Shown one piece after another: positions 1 through 11,999 of a DNA stretch of 64,000 nucleotides. A program made the position numbers and the translations under genes. Source of the stretch: Loxodes magnus. Lineage: Eukaryota; Ciliophora; Karyorelictea; Loxodida; Loxodidae. Within the stretch, counting starts at the first letter, position 1. Every line of letters starts with the position of its first letter. The stretch covers positions 186,001 to 250,000 of the forward strand of contig CAMPDV010000258.1 of NCBI GenBank assembly GCA_946699065.1, written 5' to 3'. The notes below the pieces were generated by a model. That model made no database searches. It saw nothing but the letters and a program-made list of their open reading frames with translations, and was not told the origin of the DNA.

Positions 1-1861
1 TAAGCATTTGTAAATACAATTTTAAGAAAGAAGGTTATATTATTATAAACATGAAAGAAAATTCTTTCTCGTTATAGTCAAAAAGTCTGTTTAGTAAATC
101 AAACAAAAACAAGTTGGAAGTTAGATTTTATTAATAAAGTATATGAAATGAATAATTTAAAGAATAATAAGTTAGTTTATATTTCTTTATTATCAAATAA
201 AAAGGCTATCATCTAATGGATAATTTAAACTAATTCTTAACTTTAAAATAATGATATATCAATATTTAAGCTGAACTCTACAACTAAGGAATTTGGCTTA
301 AAATATTAAAGATAGTGTATATAACCTAAGAAAAATAGTTATTTTTATTAAAATTATATATGATGCTTATATATTAATCTTATTATATTTACATCTAATT
401 AAGTGCCTAAGTCTCTATTTTTTCTATTTTAAAAGTTTTTAAGCTTGATAATTGAAGCCTCATAGGATAAATTTAAAGTTTAGATAAAATATGAGTAGAC
501 ACAGTTAAACTATCCTCTTAGGGGATTAATAAAAGGAACTAGTTATAGTTCTAAAAAATTTAAAATAAGCAAACAGAAGGAAATATATTAGTGCTAAAAC
601 TAATTAAAAAAATAAGGGTAAAATTTAATATCATACTGATTATTAAGATATCAACTAAGTTGAATTAAGAAGGAGTTAATTATATTTAAATTTCCTTTCT
701 GAAAGATTTTAAAACTAAGAAATTTTCTTTCATATCCTATTTTTTAAGTTTTAGTACAAACAAAGACAAAAGTATAAATTTTGCTGAACTTAAACAATTG
801 CATTTAGGAAGAAAAGCAGGGAGATTAATTAAAAGAATGATATTTTAGTCATTGAAGAATATAAAAGAAAACAAATATTAAAGCTAACAGAGGTAGTCAT
901 AAAAAATCAGAAAAGGAAGTGTAAATCATAGAAAATGTAGTCTGAAGTTTAGAAAAAAAAGAAGTATGCTAGTATTATAATTAAATAAATTAAATATAAA
1001 TAACTTAAATAAACTTTATTAATTATACCTAAAAATTGCTAATACATTTAAACTAACAAATAATTAATATTCTAAATGAAATTAAAGAAAGAGGATATAT
1101 TCATTTAATTAGAACATTTAATTTGAGATTTTAATTTATTTAGTTACTAAAAATCTTATTTTTCAGAAGTGGAAACTTAGCTATTTAATAATCTCAATTT
1201 TAGTACAGAGAAGAGACAATATTCATTTGAAAATTGATGAACTTTAATAAATCTAAAGAAATAGAGTAAGTGATCAAAATATCAAAAAGCAGAAGTTATA
1301 AATTAGACATAATTTAGTAAAAAGCTTTAAATAAAAAACTAGAAATAAGCAAGTGGAAACTAATCCTTTCTTTTAAAATAAAAGCCAAGCCCCAATAAAA
1401 GTATATATGCTTCTAAAATAAATAATAAAGGCTTAATCAAAAAATATATATAATGGATATATGGTTTTATCCTATTAATAAAGATCTTAAGATTACTATT
1501 GTTATCTTAAAGCAAAGCTATGGAATGATTTCTTTTATTAAAGCAGGGAGGTATAAATTATCTAATTTTAAGAAAAATTGCATTAGAGAAAAGTTAATTT
1601 AAATCTAGCTATTTAAGGGCTATGCATTAAATAAGTCATGGTAAAATAACTATTTGATTGCATTTATCTATTTATTTCACTTAAGATTACCTTTATAAAA
1701 TGTCTATTAGATATTTATTAAATATTCTAAAATTATTCTAAGGAGACATACTAATGATCTGTTATATTCTAGCGCCCTATGATTAGAATTTCATAACTTT
1801 AATTTAATAACTCACTGCTTAGAAACAATTTAAGAGTATTGGAAGTAGTTAAATAATAAGA
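1..1861. other. AT-rich stretch of block S1, no supported gene
   Basis: No gene is supported. A Lys-rich reading frame near 780-960 looks coding-like, but the S2 copy carries a single-base deletion in it. The stretch is conserved among S1, S2 and S3 only as part of the block duplication. Confidence 0.5.
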
Positions 1862-1932
1862 GGCTCTATGGTGTAAGGGTAGCACGTGGGCCTACGGAGC
1901 CCAAAATTGGGGTTCAAATCCCTGTAGAGTCG
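1862..1932 (+). tRNA. tRNA-Arg(ACG)
   Basis: A complete cloverleaf can be drawn. The acceptor stem pairs GGCTCTA with TAGAGTC, the D arm has a GGGTA loop, and the anticodon stem TGGGC/GCCCA encloses the loop CTACGGA, giving anticodon ACG for CGU. The T loop is TTCAAAT. The discriminator base is G and no CCA is encoded, as in eukaryotes. A T run follows at once, as expected of a polymerase III terminator. This is the intact outer copy of the block; the others are at 31,259 and 44,879. Confidence 0.93.
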
Positions 1933-3011
1933 CTTTTTGAACATTTTAATAGAGTAATTTTATTTTCTATAGCATAGAGCGTTTATAATAAATATGAAGC
2001 TTTTTCAATTAATTTTAACACTAAATTAACGTAAATTTTATAGAATCATGCATCAAATAAACAAGTTCATCTGATTTTGCAAATAATAGTTTATTAAGCG
2101 TAAAAATATTCTCGCTGATACCATAAATCTATTTTCACGATTAAGACGATTCAGCATTATCATTTCTAAAATTAGAAGTTGTGACATATAAGAGCGAAAT
2201 TTCCACTGAATAATAATTAATTTAAGTATTTTTACAATTTAGTTTAAAGAAATTTGCAATGAGATTTTTCTGAAAGTTCTTTAGAGCAAAATGATCCTAG
2301 AAATTAAAAATACTTCTTAACTTAGAAATTGCTTTAAAAAAGCTTTCTATTACTTTCATAAAAAACATTCTAGAATAAAAAGAATGTGAGAAATATTTTT
2401 AGTTAGAAATACTTATTGACTTAATGTCCTTAGGGCAAAGAAGCACGATTCTCTTTTTATTTAAATGAGTATTTTGGTATTTAAGCTAGCCTCTTCAAGT
2501 GCTTCTCATTTAATTTGTATAATATGGCATTTCTAATATATTTGATTTGTTTAATAATATTTGTTTTAATTTTAAAAGCTAAGCAAATTTAAATTCTTTG
2601 ATTGTAAAATATGATGATAATTATAGTTATGAGTTAGAAACTTTTACTGATATTAAATTAAAGTAGCTTGTTAAGTGAAAAGAGGATTGAAGGCTTTATT
2701 TAAAGAAATCCCCTACTATTTAATTTTTTAAATCTATAGATAGTTAGAATTTCATTGATCTTCATATAAAGTTAAAATCTTAAGCAAGATTATTAATGTC
2801 TAATCACAAGCTTAAATCTAGACACCTTCTTAGAATATAAGTTTTAAGAAATGGTTTTACCTTTTGCTCATACCTATAGAGATAATGAGACTATTAAAAT
2901 AATATATACACTTACCTTTTAAAGTTATGCTTGATAAGCGTTATTTAATCTACTTATATAAAGAGGGGAATTTCTATTTTATTTAAATTTCTTTACTTTT
3001 TAATTTTAAAA
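1933..3011. other. Block S1 spacer, no supported gene
   Basis: A frame from an ATG at 2,048 gives a plausible peptide in this copy. The S2 and S3 copies carry indels that are not multiples of three, so it is either decayed or never coding. The approximately 80 bases before 3,012 would hold the promoter and 5' leader of the membrane-protein gene. Confidence 0.4.
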
Positions 3012-3410
3012 ATGAATAAGCTAAATGAGTCTGAAGAAAAGTCAGATAAAAATTCATAATCTAATATATCTTAAGAAAGTACAGACGCTATAAGACCTGA
3101 GTGTTTATAGATGGAGACGGATCCTTATATGTCTGCTAGGCAAGAAAAATTATAGAAGGTGTGAAATAGTTTACATACTGAAAATAAAAATCTAGATATA
3201 GAAATTGCGAAAATAATGGAATAGAACAAACTTGAATTAAGAGATTAGAAGATATTAGAGGAAGAGCAAGAATAAGATATTCCTTTAATTGTAAAAATTT
3301 GCTTATTAATCTTCGTCATTTTCTGCCTTTTAGGTCTTTGTGTGGGAATTTATTTTTGGATTACTCTAGATGATGAAAATAAAGAAGTGGAGATAGACAA
3401 AGATAACTGA
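3012..3410 (+). CDS. Small single-pass membrane protein, unknown function
   Basis: Read with TAA/TAG as Gln, this gives 132 residues. The N-terminal ~90 residues are highly charged, rich in Glu, Lys, Asp and Gln and probably partly coiled-coil. One hydrophobic helix follows (around IVKICLLIFVIFCLLGLCVG), and then a short acidic tail ending at TGA. One internal TGA reads as Trp (KVWNSL). Two paralogues (29,769-30,173 and 43,404-43,808) differ in length by exactly six bases in a Glu/Gln run, so frame is kept where surrounding DNA shows frame-breaking indels. That is the main evidence that it is a real gene. It has no signal peptide and I recognise no family. The orientation would be a tail-anchor-like type II/III protein with most mass on one side of the membrane. 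Confidence 0.68.
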
Positions 3411-5526
3411 GATATTCTTAGGTAAATGTATAATGTTAATTTAATTTCTCTTTAATACTTTATATCAAAACTATTTGTATATCACACTTAATAAAATAAA
3501 ACAGGTTAATTTTAATTTAAAAACCTTTCTATAAAAACTTCTAGGGAAACTTTTAGTTCAAAATAACTCTAACTATTGATATATACGAAATTAAAAGGCC
3601 TCATAAATATTAAATACATAAAATGTGCTGATTTTTATACCGGTATAAGTTATTAAATCTACAAAGTTTTTAAATAAACCAAAAGTTGAATTTAGCACTT
3701 TAATTAACTTCTTTATTTTAAGAAGATTTAGCTTTCTAGGTAAAATATAAAAGAGTATTAATGAAGTTTTAAAAGATTAAAGAATACTTGGAATTAAAGA
3801 ATAAATGTTTAATGCTATAAGATTAACTTATTAAATAAAAGTATCTCCTTATTTATTTTAATTGAAAGATTCAGATTCATTGAAATAATTTTCAGTCACA
3901 AATATTTATATTGTGAACTTGATTTCATCAAGTTAGATATTTAAAAAAATAGAAAATCTTTTTTATAGTAACTTTAATACTAAAATACTTAATAACTTTT
4001 TAATATCCATCAGGATCAAACCTCTACTTTTATTGATTAATTTAGATTTTTATTTTGCTTAGTTAGAAAAAATCTGATTTTTATCTATTTTAGAATTTAC
4101 ATTTTAAAGTAAATCTAGGCTCATTTTTGTGATATATGATATTAAATTTATCTTTGAAATTGCTTTATCCAGTATATTGTAAAAGCCTGCTTTTCAACTT
4201 ATTAATTATCTAATTTTTTTAATATTCTATCATTATCAAATCCCTATTCTTATCATTCTTTTATAGGATTTCTAAAAATTAATGCTTTATTGTTGTCTAA
4301 AGCAATGAATAATCTGACATAATTTTATCTTTTTCTTAGCGAAATTATTTTGATTTAATCTAATATCTAAACGAATGCATGCAAGCATAGAATAAAATTA
4401 TTTATAATGCCTCTAAATTTAATTTTTATGTTTTAATTCTAATTTCTTTAGACTTCATTAGTCTTTTCCTTCTCTTTTATTTCCTAAAATTCTTTCTATT
4501 TTAATTAATAATTGTATTATTAAGTATTTAATTGGCATCATTTTTTTAGATAGAAGGATTATTATACTTTTATTAAAGAATAAGCTATTGTATTTAAGAA
4601 CTTATTGATAATGAAATAATTATCGAATTTATACTCTAAAAAGTACGTTTTTTTCTAATTCCAATTTCCCTATATGTAGCTTTCTTAAATCCTTTAGCAA
4701 AATAAATGAAAAGTCTAAAAATATGAAAAACTATTATATCTCACTTATTTTGTATTGATTTGATTCTCTCAAATATCATAATTTCAAAATTGTAATATTT
4801 TAGAATTAAAAAATTACTAAAGTCTCTTATTTGCCCAATAAACTAAACTCAAGAATGCTTTTCTATTTAAAATTATAATATCAAAACTATTTTAGCTCTA
4901 TGCATACCATATATATGTTTTAATATCATATTTATTAGACAATATAGTTTCTTTATTAATAGTTAAAAAATTATGAAAGCTATTAAATAATTATATAGTA
5001 GCAGCTAAAAAATCAATGGATATGAATGATCAAGTTGCAAATATAGTATTTGAAGGCTGAAATAGTCCAATAGCTTATTTTTTTTCCAGGATAAAACTTA
5101 TAAAATTATCTTAAATGATAAATAAGCTTAATTTTTGCTGTGAAATGCTTTATTTATCTTGTAATGGTATAAATATTAGACTTCAATTGTTAAAATGAAA
5201 TAGCACTAATAAATTAATTTTAAAGGATAAAAGTTAAATATTAAGATTCACATAATGAGGTATGTATTTTAAAGCTAGAAACTTACTAAATTTTTTTAAG
5301 TTTATAAGCTTAAAATAAATATTTTCAAAAAGATTAATTTTTTATATGAAATTGGCTAGAACAAAAATTTCTTTATCTTGATGTGAAAAAATAAAGCAAA
5401 TATTAAATTTTTTAATTTGATCATACTAATAAATAAAAATATACTCTTTACCATATTTTTTGAATATACTTATTATATTCAATTTATTCATTTAACTATA
5501 AAAACTATTCTACCCTATACTTGTAA
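3411..5526. other. Block S1 spacer, no supported gene
   Basis: This is AT-rich sequence with long runs of A and T. A minus-strand frame around 4,250-4,400 looks coding-like in this copy, but the S3 copy has a one-base insertion. No RNA gene was seen. Confidence 0.4.
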
Positions 5527-5610
5527 GCATGTGTGGCCGAGCGGTCCAAGGCGCTAGACTCAAGTTCTAGTGGGAGAAATCCCGCGTGAGTTCAAATCTC
5601 ACCGCATGCA
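5527..5610 (+). tRNA. tRNA-Leu(CAA)
   Basis: This is an 84-nt class II tRNA. The acceptor stem pairs GCATGTG with CGCATGC and the discriminator base is A. The anticodon stem CTAGA/TCTAG encloses CTCAAGT, giving anticodon CAA for UUG. The long variable arm is TGGGAGAAATCCCG and the T loop is TTCAAAT. Identical copies lie at 27,557, 41,200 and 59,362, the last outside the duplicated blocks. Confidence 0.95.
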
Positions 5611-5749
5611 TTTTTAAATAATTTTTAATTTAAATTAAAATATTTAGACCTAATAGCATTATATTAGACTATTTTATGCTAATAAACTAACGAAAACATT
5701 TTTATAAGTTTATAATCTAAATATTTATTTTTCAAACTTACAAAAAAAG

Positions 5750-5811
5750 CGATTATACAGGGATTTAAACCCCAATTTTTGGCTCAACTGCTACCCTTAC
5801 ACCATAGAGCC
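5750..5811 (-). pseudogene. tRNA-Arg relic lacking the anticodon arm
   Basis: The sequence matches tRNA-Arg(ACG) at both ends, including the acceptor 5' strand and D loop, but the anticodon stem-loop is reduced by about nine bases and no anticodon can be formed. The T arm is still present. S2 has the same deletion at 27,357, while S3 at 41,007 keeps the anticodon arm and instead lacks the T arm. Confidence 0.85.
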
Positions 5812-5872
5812 TTTTATTATTTATCTACTTAATATACTCTTAACTTATTTAGAAAATATATTAGATATAAAA

Positions 5873-5956
5873 TGGCAGCTGTGGGATTCGAACCCACGCG
5901 CACTAGTGTGCAACAGATCTTAAGTCTGTCTCCTTAACCGACTCGGACAAACTGCC
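5873..5956 (-). tRNA. tRNA-Leu(TAA)
   Basis: This is an 84-nt class II tRNA. The acceptor stem pairs GGCAGTT with AGCTGCC and the discriminator is A. The anticodon loop is CTTAAGA, so the anticodon is TAA and reads UUA. A long variable arm and the T loop TTCGAAT are present. It is not a suppressor tRNA for the reassigned stop codons. Copies lie at 27,212 and 40,862. Confidence 0.95.
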
Positions 5957-6512
5957 TTAGATTTACTCTTACTGACTTATTATAAACAACTATAACCTTT
6001 AGTTTAATTATTATAAATAGACTAAATAGCTTTGTTTCTTATTTCTAAATAAGCAAGGACTTTTAAAATAAAATAGGTTCTATCTATTTTAGTTATAAAC
6101 TTAATAAACTAAATGTTTATATTTTTAAATATCTTCTATTTATTAATAGGAATAACTATAACTGTTAATCTTAACTAAATATTGAATTAATATAAGTTTC
6201 TAACTAACTACTTGATAAATAATAATTTCTAGGTTTATCTTTTTAAATAATAGTGAATGATATTTGTTTAGTTGATTTAATCTAATTGTTCATATTCTTT
6301 CAAAATAAATGATTATATATTAGTTTGATTATTAGCTAAATTATCTAAACCATTGTATTAAAGCTAAATAATTTCTATATACTCTTTTTATTCCTTGTAT
6401 TACTGCAAAGCTTAGTTGTAAGCATTATAGTAATATATTTAATTATCTCTTTTAACTTGATATTTCATTAATTCTTTTATTTCTACATAAGGATTCTAAA
6501 ATTTATTATTAA

Positions 6513-7607
6513 ATGCAGATTAATTACTAGTAGTACCCTTCCTTTTCAATTATTACCATTGGATATCATGGATCTGCCAAAAGTACTCTTCTCAACTGCT
6601 TATCCTTAGGATCTCATTAAGATCACGAAAAACTCTTTATAGAAAACGAAGGATTTGACAGTAAAGCAAGTGGTTTATCTAATGTAATAAGCAACTGAAA
6701 AAGAAGAAAAGAAGCTCCTTTAATTTAGTTTATTGATACTCCTGGATTTAGTGGTATTGAAGAAAATGATAAAGAAGTAATAACTTAAATTAGTAATTGC
6801 TTAAGCTAACTTAATGAGGGAATAAGCATCGTACTTTTATGTATTTCAGCAGAGAGAGAAAATATACCTTAAAACTTTAGTTGAAACATGATACAGTTAG
6901 AAGAAGTTTTAAATAGATGTAACATCAAATATGTAAAAGTATGCTTCACTAAAATGGACATGCTTTCTTAATAAGAAAGCTATAACATTTTTTAGACTCT
7001 TGTCTAATAAATGTTCACAACTATTTAGTAAATTATGAGTGTAAAAGTTAGCTAAAAAATAATATTTTATAAGCATAAATTAGAAGATGATGGACTAGAT
7101 TAATTGCTATAAGAAATGCTAGGATATTAAGAACAAAACTAAGTCATTACAAGCATTAACATCTAAACATAACAAGCAACATAAGAGTCTAACTTGAATG
7201 AGTAAAACTAAAATTAGACAGTGGAGTTACAACAAAGTTATAGAACTAATTCGTAAGAAGAAAGTAAAGAATATTTAGATTTGAAAGCATAAATGAAAGA
7301 ACTATTTGATATGTAGAGTAAATTTACAGCAGACTATGTTAAAGAAATACAATAATTGCCACTAACTATTACTTTGGAATAATTTCAATAAAGAGTAGAA
7401 AAGTTTTAACAAGAAAACTAATAAATTAAGATATAGCAAGTTAGATTGATTGAGAAAATACAAAATGAGGATTCTTAGTAATTAGAAGATATGTTTTAGA
7501 GGTATAAATAATTATAGGAATAAGAAGTGTAACTTTACAAATAGCTAGAAGAGTAAAGTAAACAATTTTCTTAAATCTAGCATACAAATAGTGGTAATTA
7601 TGAGTGA
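6513..7607 (+). CDS. AIG1/GIMAP-type GTPase
   Basis: This 364-residue GTP-binding protein has an uninterrupted frame of 365 codons. The P-loop is GYHGSAKST at about residues 17-25, close to GxxGxGKST but with Ala in the second glycine position. The G3 motif DTPGF is at 75-79 and the G4-like TKMD at 146-149, after a hydrophobic strand. From about residue 235 the chain is Gln/Glu/Lys-rich coiled coil. AIG1/IMAP GTPases are septin-related membrane-associated GTPases, and the G-domain-plus-coiled-coil layout fits. The start ATG lies sixteen codons before the P-loop. The stop is TGA at 7,605, an equivalent TGA also closing the diverged fourth copy at 60,440-61,470. Copies 2 and 3 have exactly the same length, so all three may be functional. 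Confidence 0.8.
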
Positions 7608-7710
7608 GATTAAAAGAAATAAACATAGATACTCTAAATTATTTTAAGTGATCTTAATAAAAATAAAGCTAATATTTATAAATAAATAAATAAATAAATA
7701 AATTTGATTA

Positions 7711-7908
7711 TAGAGCGCGTAGCACTCTCATTGATGCGCAGCTCTTTAAAAAATTGTTTCATACTGACAAGAATGTTTGTTACTGATAAAATTATCAGAT
7801 ACTGATAAATCTTGTTCAATACTGGTATAATTATTCAGTACTGATAAAAATGTTCAATACTGATATAATTTTAGAATACTCGTAATCTTTAATACTTGTT
7901 GGAGGTCC
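7711..7908 (+). repeat. Left inverted terminal repeat with iterons
   Basis: The sequence pairs with 9,787-9,985. It contains a GAGC...GCTC hairpin-forming head and five or so degenerate copies of a TACTGATAAA-like unit spaced about 20-25 bases apart. Such arrays can serve as transposase-binding sites; that role is an inference. Confidence 0.75.
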
Positions 7909-7940
7909 AATGACATGGCAGGATTTTGTCTCATTGCATC

Positions 7941-8155
7941 ACCAAAGCAGAGGATGACATGTGTCAATTATGGGTACTTAAATTCCCCACATCTGATGAA
8001 GCTCGCAAAAATAATTTCCTTTTATTTCCAGAATTACAAACTGAAATAAGCCAGTGCCGAAGGTCAAATTAACAGATATCTCGAGACCAAGCCAAAGCAG
8101 AGGAAGACATAAAATCGATTATGAGTACTTAACTTTCCCAACCTCTTATGAAGAT
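7941..8155 (+). repeat. Dimeric core of the mobile element
   Basis: Two direct units, near 7,950-8,003 and 8,090-8,155, share CCAAAGCAGAGGA, GACAT, ATTATG-GTACTTAA, CC-ACCTCT and TGAAG, separated by ~85 bases. The core is GC-richer than its surroundings and recurs at 24,960-25,235 (inverted) and 50,290-50,560. Its conservation suggests a functional part of the element. I could not assign it to a protein or a known RNA. Confidence 0.6.
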
Positions 8156-9786
8156 GTCCCTTGTTATTCACCTTCGAACAACTATGGGGGTTTTTAAAAA
8201 TATATAATAATTATTCTATTTTTTAATTGATAAACTAGTTAAATTAAAATTAATCTCATTCTTTCATAAATGTAAGCTAATAGTTAAAATTAAATAAAGA
8301 AAGAAATTAATAAAAAGCTTAATACTTACAAATTTATAATATTAAACAAAAAATTGGTAACTTTGCTATAAAAAATTAAAAAAATAAATAAACTTAGAAG
8401 ATTATCCACTGATTTCCATATACTTTAACTCCTTTTAATTAATTTTTTTATTGTATAATATAATAATTTGTAATTGGACTCACTTATTTAATATATTAAT
8501 AAATTAAATATATTAAGCATATTTAATGGTGATAAAATAGTTTTTGATTAATGAGAAATAAACTAAAGAGATTTATAGCTAAAAGCTATTTTATTTTTCA
8601 GTAAACTTTAACTTTAGTTATTGAATTTTAATTAAGAAATAGAGTATATAATTTGTAATAAGTATTAGTAAAATGAAAATATAAGAATATTTAGTAAATT
8701 TTATATCAAGCATAACTTAAAAATATCTAATAGGAATATTAAAAACATTAAAATTATTCATAAGCTATACAATTATTTAACTACCAAAAAAACAAAAAAT
8801 AGATATATAATAGCAGCTTTTTATAAAAATAATTAAATTTAAAATCTAAAATTTTTGCTAAATATTTACTAAATTTTAAATATTTTTAACATTTTCTCTA
8901 AATATTAAAATTAAAAGGTAAATTTAGAATATTATGAAATAAATTTTTGAGTGTTATTTCAGAAAAAGATAATAAAAAATATTTATAAGCAAACTATTTT
9001 CAATTTTTAATATTAACTACTAGATCATTTTTATAAGTTAATTAATAGAAAATCTTAAAATTATAAAAAAATTAATTAAGTTTTAACTATTTAATCTAAA
9101 TTATAAAATAATATATTTAATAATTTATTTTTACCTTTAAAGTACAAATTTATATCATCTTTAAGAAGCATTTGCTTCTTAATTTTTTCTTTAGCCTTTA
9201 TCGTTTAATAGTACAAGAGCATCTTTTTTGTGTCAACATAAATGATTAAAGTATCTTTAGTTTTAGTGTTACTTAAAGATATTTAGTTAAATTTATGCAA
9301 AAATAAAATAATTTAAAAGTAACTAAATGAGAAATGTTTTTTCTTAACCTTTTAACTAAACAACTCAACTATCCATATAATTGAATATTTAACTTATTTA
9401 GACTAGGATTATTAATTGTAATGTAATTATATTAGTAATTAATAAATGATAAGGTATTTAATAATTAATCAAGCTTATAAAATAATTTCATCATTATTTT
9501 AAATAAAAAGGATAAAGTAATTAAATGAGTAAGTAGCTATTAATAAACTAAAGCAATCTCAGTTTAAATTTGTATATAGATAGATTATTAATTTAATTCA
9601 TACAATTTACATATAATTTTTATATAGCATAACATCTTTAAAATAATAAAGAAAAATAAAAATAAAAAGAGACATTTGCTTAATCTTAACTAAAAACTAA
9701 AAATTATATAATTTATTAAATTTCTCCTTTTTACTATATTTTAACTTTTTAATTGATTTTTTATAGTAAAAATTTAATATAATCTT

Positions 9787-9985
9787 GGACCTCCAACAAG
9801 TATTAAAGATACGAGTATTCTGAAATTATATCAGTATTGAACATTTTTATCAGTACTGAATAATTATACCAGTACTGAACAAGTTTATCAGTATCTGATA
9901 ATTTTATCAGTAACAAACATTCTTGTCAGTATGAAACATTTTTTAAAGAGCTGCGCACCAATGAGAGTGTTACGCGCTCTATAAT
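9787..9985 (-). repeat. Right inverted terminal repeat with iterons
   Basis: This is the reverse complement of the left end with scattered differences, starting at GGACCTCC and ending past the CGCGCTCT head. Confidence 0.75.
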
Positions 9986-9998
9986 CAAATTTATTTAT

Positions 9999-11414
9999 TT
10001 ATAAAGTTTCGCTTTTATTTAGTTATTTTATAAATAATAACCTTTTTAAAAATTTCAGAAATGCGATAATTTTTATTTCTATTTAAAATGTTTTAGTTTT
10101 TTGCATATTTAATGAAATAATTTCTATTTTATTCTTAAATCACTTAGAACTTATTTAATTTATATAAAACATTTGGGTTTTTAAAGTAAATAAATATTTT
10201 TTATTTATCATATTGGTCTTCGCTAGACAGTATGATAGCTTTATTCTTATATTAAATTATTTAAAACTAAGTATGTTTCATTATTGTATTATATTATGAA
10301 AGCTTTAAAATAAAATAATAACCTTAGTAAAATAGTTTAAAGTTAAATATACTTCTATATAAATTTAAGTTAACTAAGTAATAAGGATATTACAACTAAG
10401 TTTTAATTAAATGATATAGCTATATAAATTAAATTTAAAGTATGCTATTAATCCACTAAAAATCATTAAATTAAACCTCTTTTAATAAGTAGTTAAGAAC
10501 TTATATCTCTCATTATTTTTATTAACTTAATTCAGAGCTATTTGTGAAATAATTTAAGACCATTATAAAATATTGGATACAGCTTTATAATAATTAATTA
10601 CACTTTTAGATTAAAAAGAAAGAATAGGAAAATAATAGAATTATTCTAGCAACCAAGGTTATATGCTCCTATCAAGAGCTAAGCAATCAGATTGAATCTA
10701 GGAACAAATTTTAGATTTAAAGTATACAAAAATCTAAAATTGTAAGATTTAAAATAAAGTAGAGCTTTTATAATAGGAGATAGAGTTCTAAAATATCTAG
10801 AAGAAACTTAAATTTCATGAGAGAATGAATGTAAGATAAAAAAATATAATTAAAATAATCTAAAATAGAAATTATTAAATAGAGCAATGCTTTTATATAA
10901 TGTTTAAATAATAATAAATTAGTAATATTTTAAATAGATAATCTTACTTGATAAATCATAAAAGAGATAAATTAAATGGCTTAAGTATTTCAAAATTAAA
11001 AGCTGCATCAAACAATGCTTTACTTCCTACTCTAATTAAAAATTTAATTAATTAATTAAAAATCATTTATAAAGGAGCATTTTTTTCTTGTCTAATTATC
11101 TATTGATTTTTCTATGAGAGTAAAAACGTAAAAAATTTATCTTTTTAAAAGTTTTTTAATTTGTTAATATCATAAAATGTATATTTAATATACTTTTATT
11201 ATATTTAATACAAAGACGATTTGAGTGTAAGATTAAGAATCAACCTAGTAAATATTTAAGTGAGATCAACTAAAATTATATTTTTTTTAAAGGTTTATCA
11301 AAGAACAAGTATACGCTTTTAATAATTTAAAAAGAGAAAAAGAAGAAAAAATAAAATAACCTTAAGATTTAAATTTATGGAAATTATTCTAATAAATATT
11401 TTTTTTATTTTCAG
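9999..11414. other. AT-rich stretch, no supported gene
   Basis: No motif, RNA gene or convincing frame was found. Confidence 0.4.
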
Positions 11415-11999
11415 TGTTAAACTAGAAAAAAATTTTGGAATGAAGATAAACCTGGTGATAGTTTTTAAAATTCTTTGAAATTTTATAGATAATTTCTGAA
11501 TTTCAGAACAAGAAATTATTCAAAAAATAAACTTATGATGAGCTTTAAAGATTGTGAATAAGATGAAAAATTTAAGGAATAAACATAAAAGATTTAATAA
11601 GATCAATTGACTGAACGAGGCAAATAAAGCTCATAAAATACTGGGTTAGATATCTCTAGAAAGATAAAAAATGAAGAAAACAATTGCCTTATAATTGATA
11701 GAAAAGAGCAAAAGTAGCTGTATGAATCGTATAATAATAAATAAAGCTAAATAATTATGAGTATTCTAATAGTACTAGTTATTGTATTTTAGGAAATTGA
11801 ATATTAATTTTAAATCTTCTAGTCTAAATAAAATAAAAATTCATCTATTAGAATTTTAAACTTAGAAGGGATTATATACACATATGAATTGATAAATTTA
11901 GTGATTTAAAGAAAGAAGCAAAATGAATTAAAAAACGAAGAAAATAAGTTATAAGCATAGTCTAATAAAAATCTTAAATAAATAACTTAGATAAACTAA
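11415..11999 (+). CDS. Possible gene, unknown product
   Basis: One frame gives a mixed-composition peptide including KFWNEDKPGDSF, a possible start at 11,535 (MMSFKDCEQDEKFKEQ) and a hydrophobic stretch near 11,755-11,800. It is preceded by a pyrimidine-rich tract ending in CAG at 11,414, which could be a splice acceptor. No clear stop was found and no second copy exists in the window to test frame conservation. The ends are nominal. Confidence 0.33.

Larger units (their letters stand above)
1..7680 (+). repeat. Segmental duplication block S1
   Basis: This block recurs inverted at about 25,490-33,130 (S2) and 39,130-46,870 (S3). Gene order is shared: tRNA-Arg, one-helix membrane protein, tRNA-Leu(CAA), tRNA-Arg relic, tRNA-Leu(TAA), AIG1-type GTPase. 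The copies are very similar by eye, with many small indels in noncoding parts and none in the GTPase. The block starts outside the window, because homology to S3 is already present at base 1. Its right end abuts a mobile element just past the GTPase stop, as in S2. Confidence 0.85.
7700..9998. mobile_element. DNA-transposon-like element, copy 1, with long inverted ends
   Basis: About 2.3 kb is bounded by inverted repeats of about 210 bp. The outer ends carry AGAGCGCGTA and GCGCAGCTCTTT. Inside each end is a series of diverged repeats of the type TTATCAGTACTGA, ending at GGAGGTCC (left, 7,901) and GGACCTCC (right, 9,787). Only the left end is followed by a GC-richer ~280-bp core with a duplicated ~60-bp motif. 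The remaining 1.6 kb is AT-rich and I see no transposase, so this copy looks non-autonomous. A TTTA-type microsatellite lies just outside the left end. Confidence 0.7.

Noticed and set aside
780-960. Lys/Arg-rich frame in S1
   Set aside because: The S2 copy has a one-base deletion inside it, so frame is not maintained.
2048-2600. Plausible protein starting at ATG 2,048 in S1
   Set aside because: S2 and S3 show indels of two and about ten bases in the same frame, with no consistent intron to explain them.
5873-5956. Suppressor-type tRNA for reassigned UAA codons
   Set aside because: The anticodon is UAA, which reads UUA; the long variable arm and A73 mark it as tRNA-Leu.
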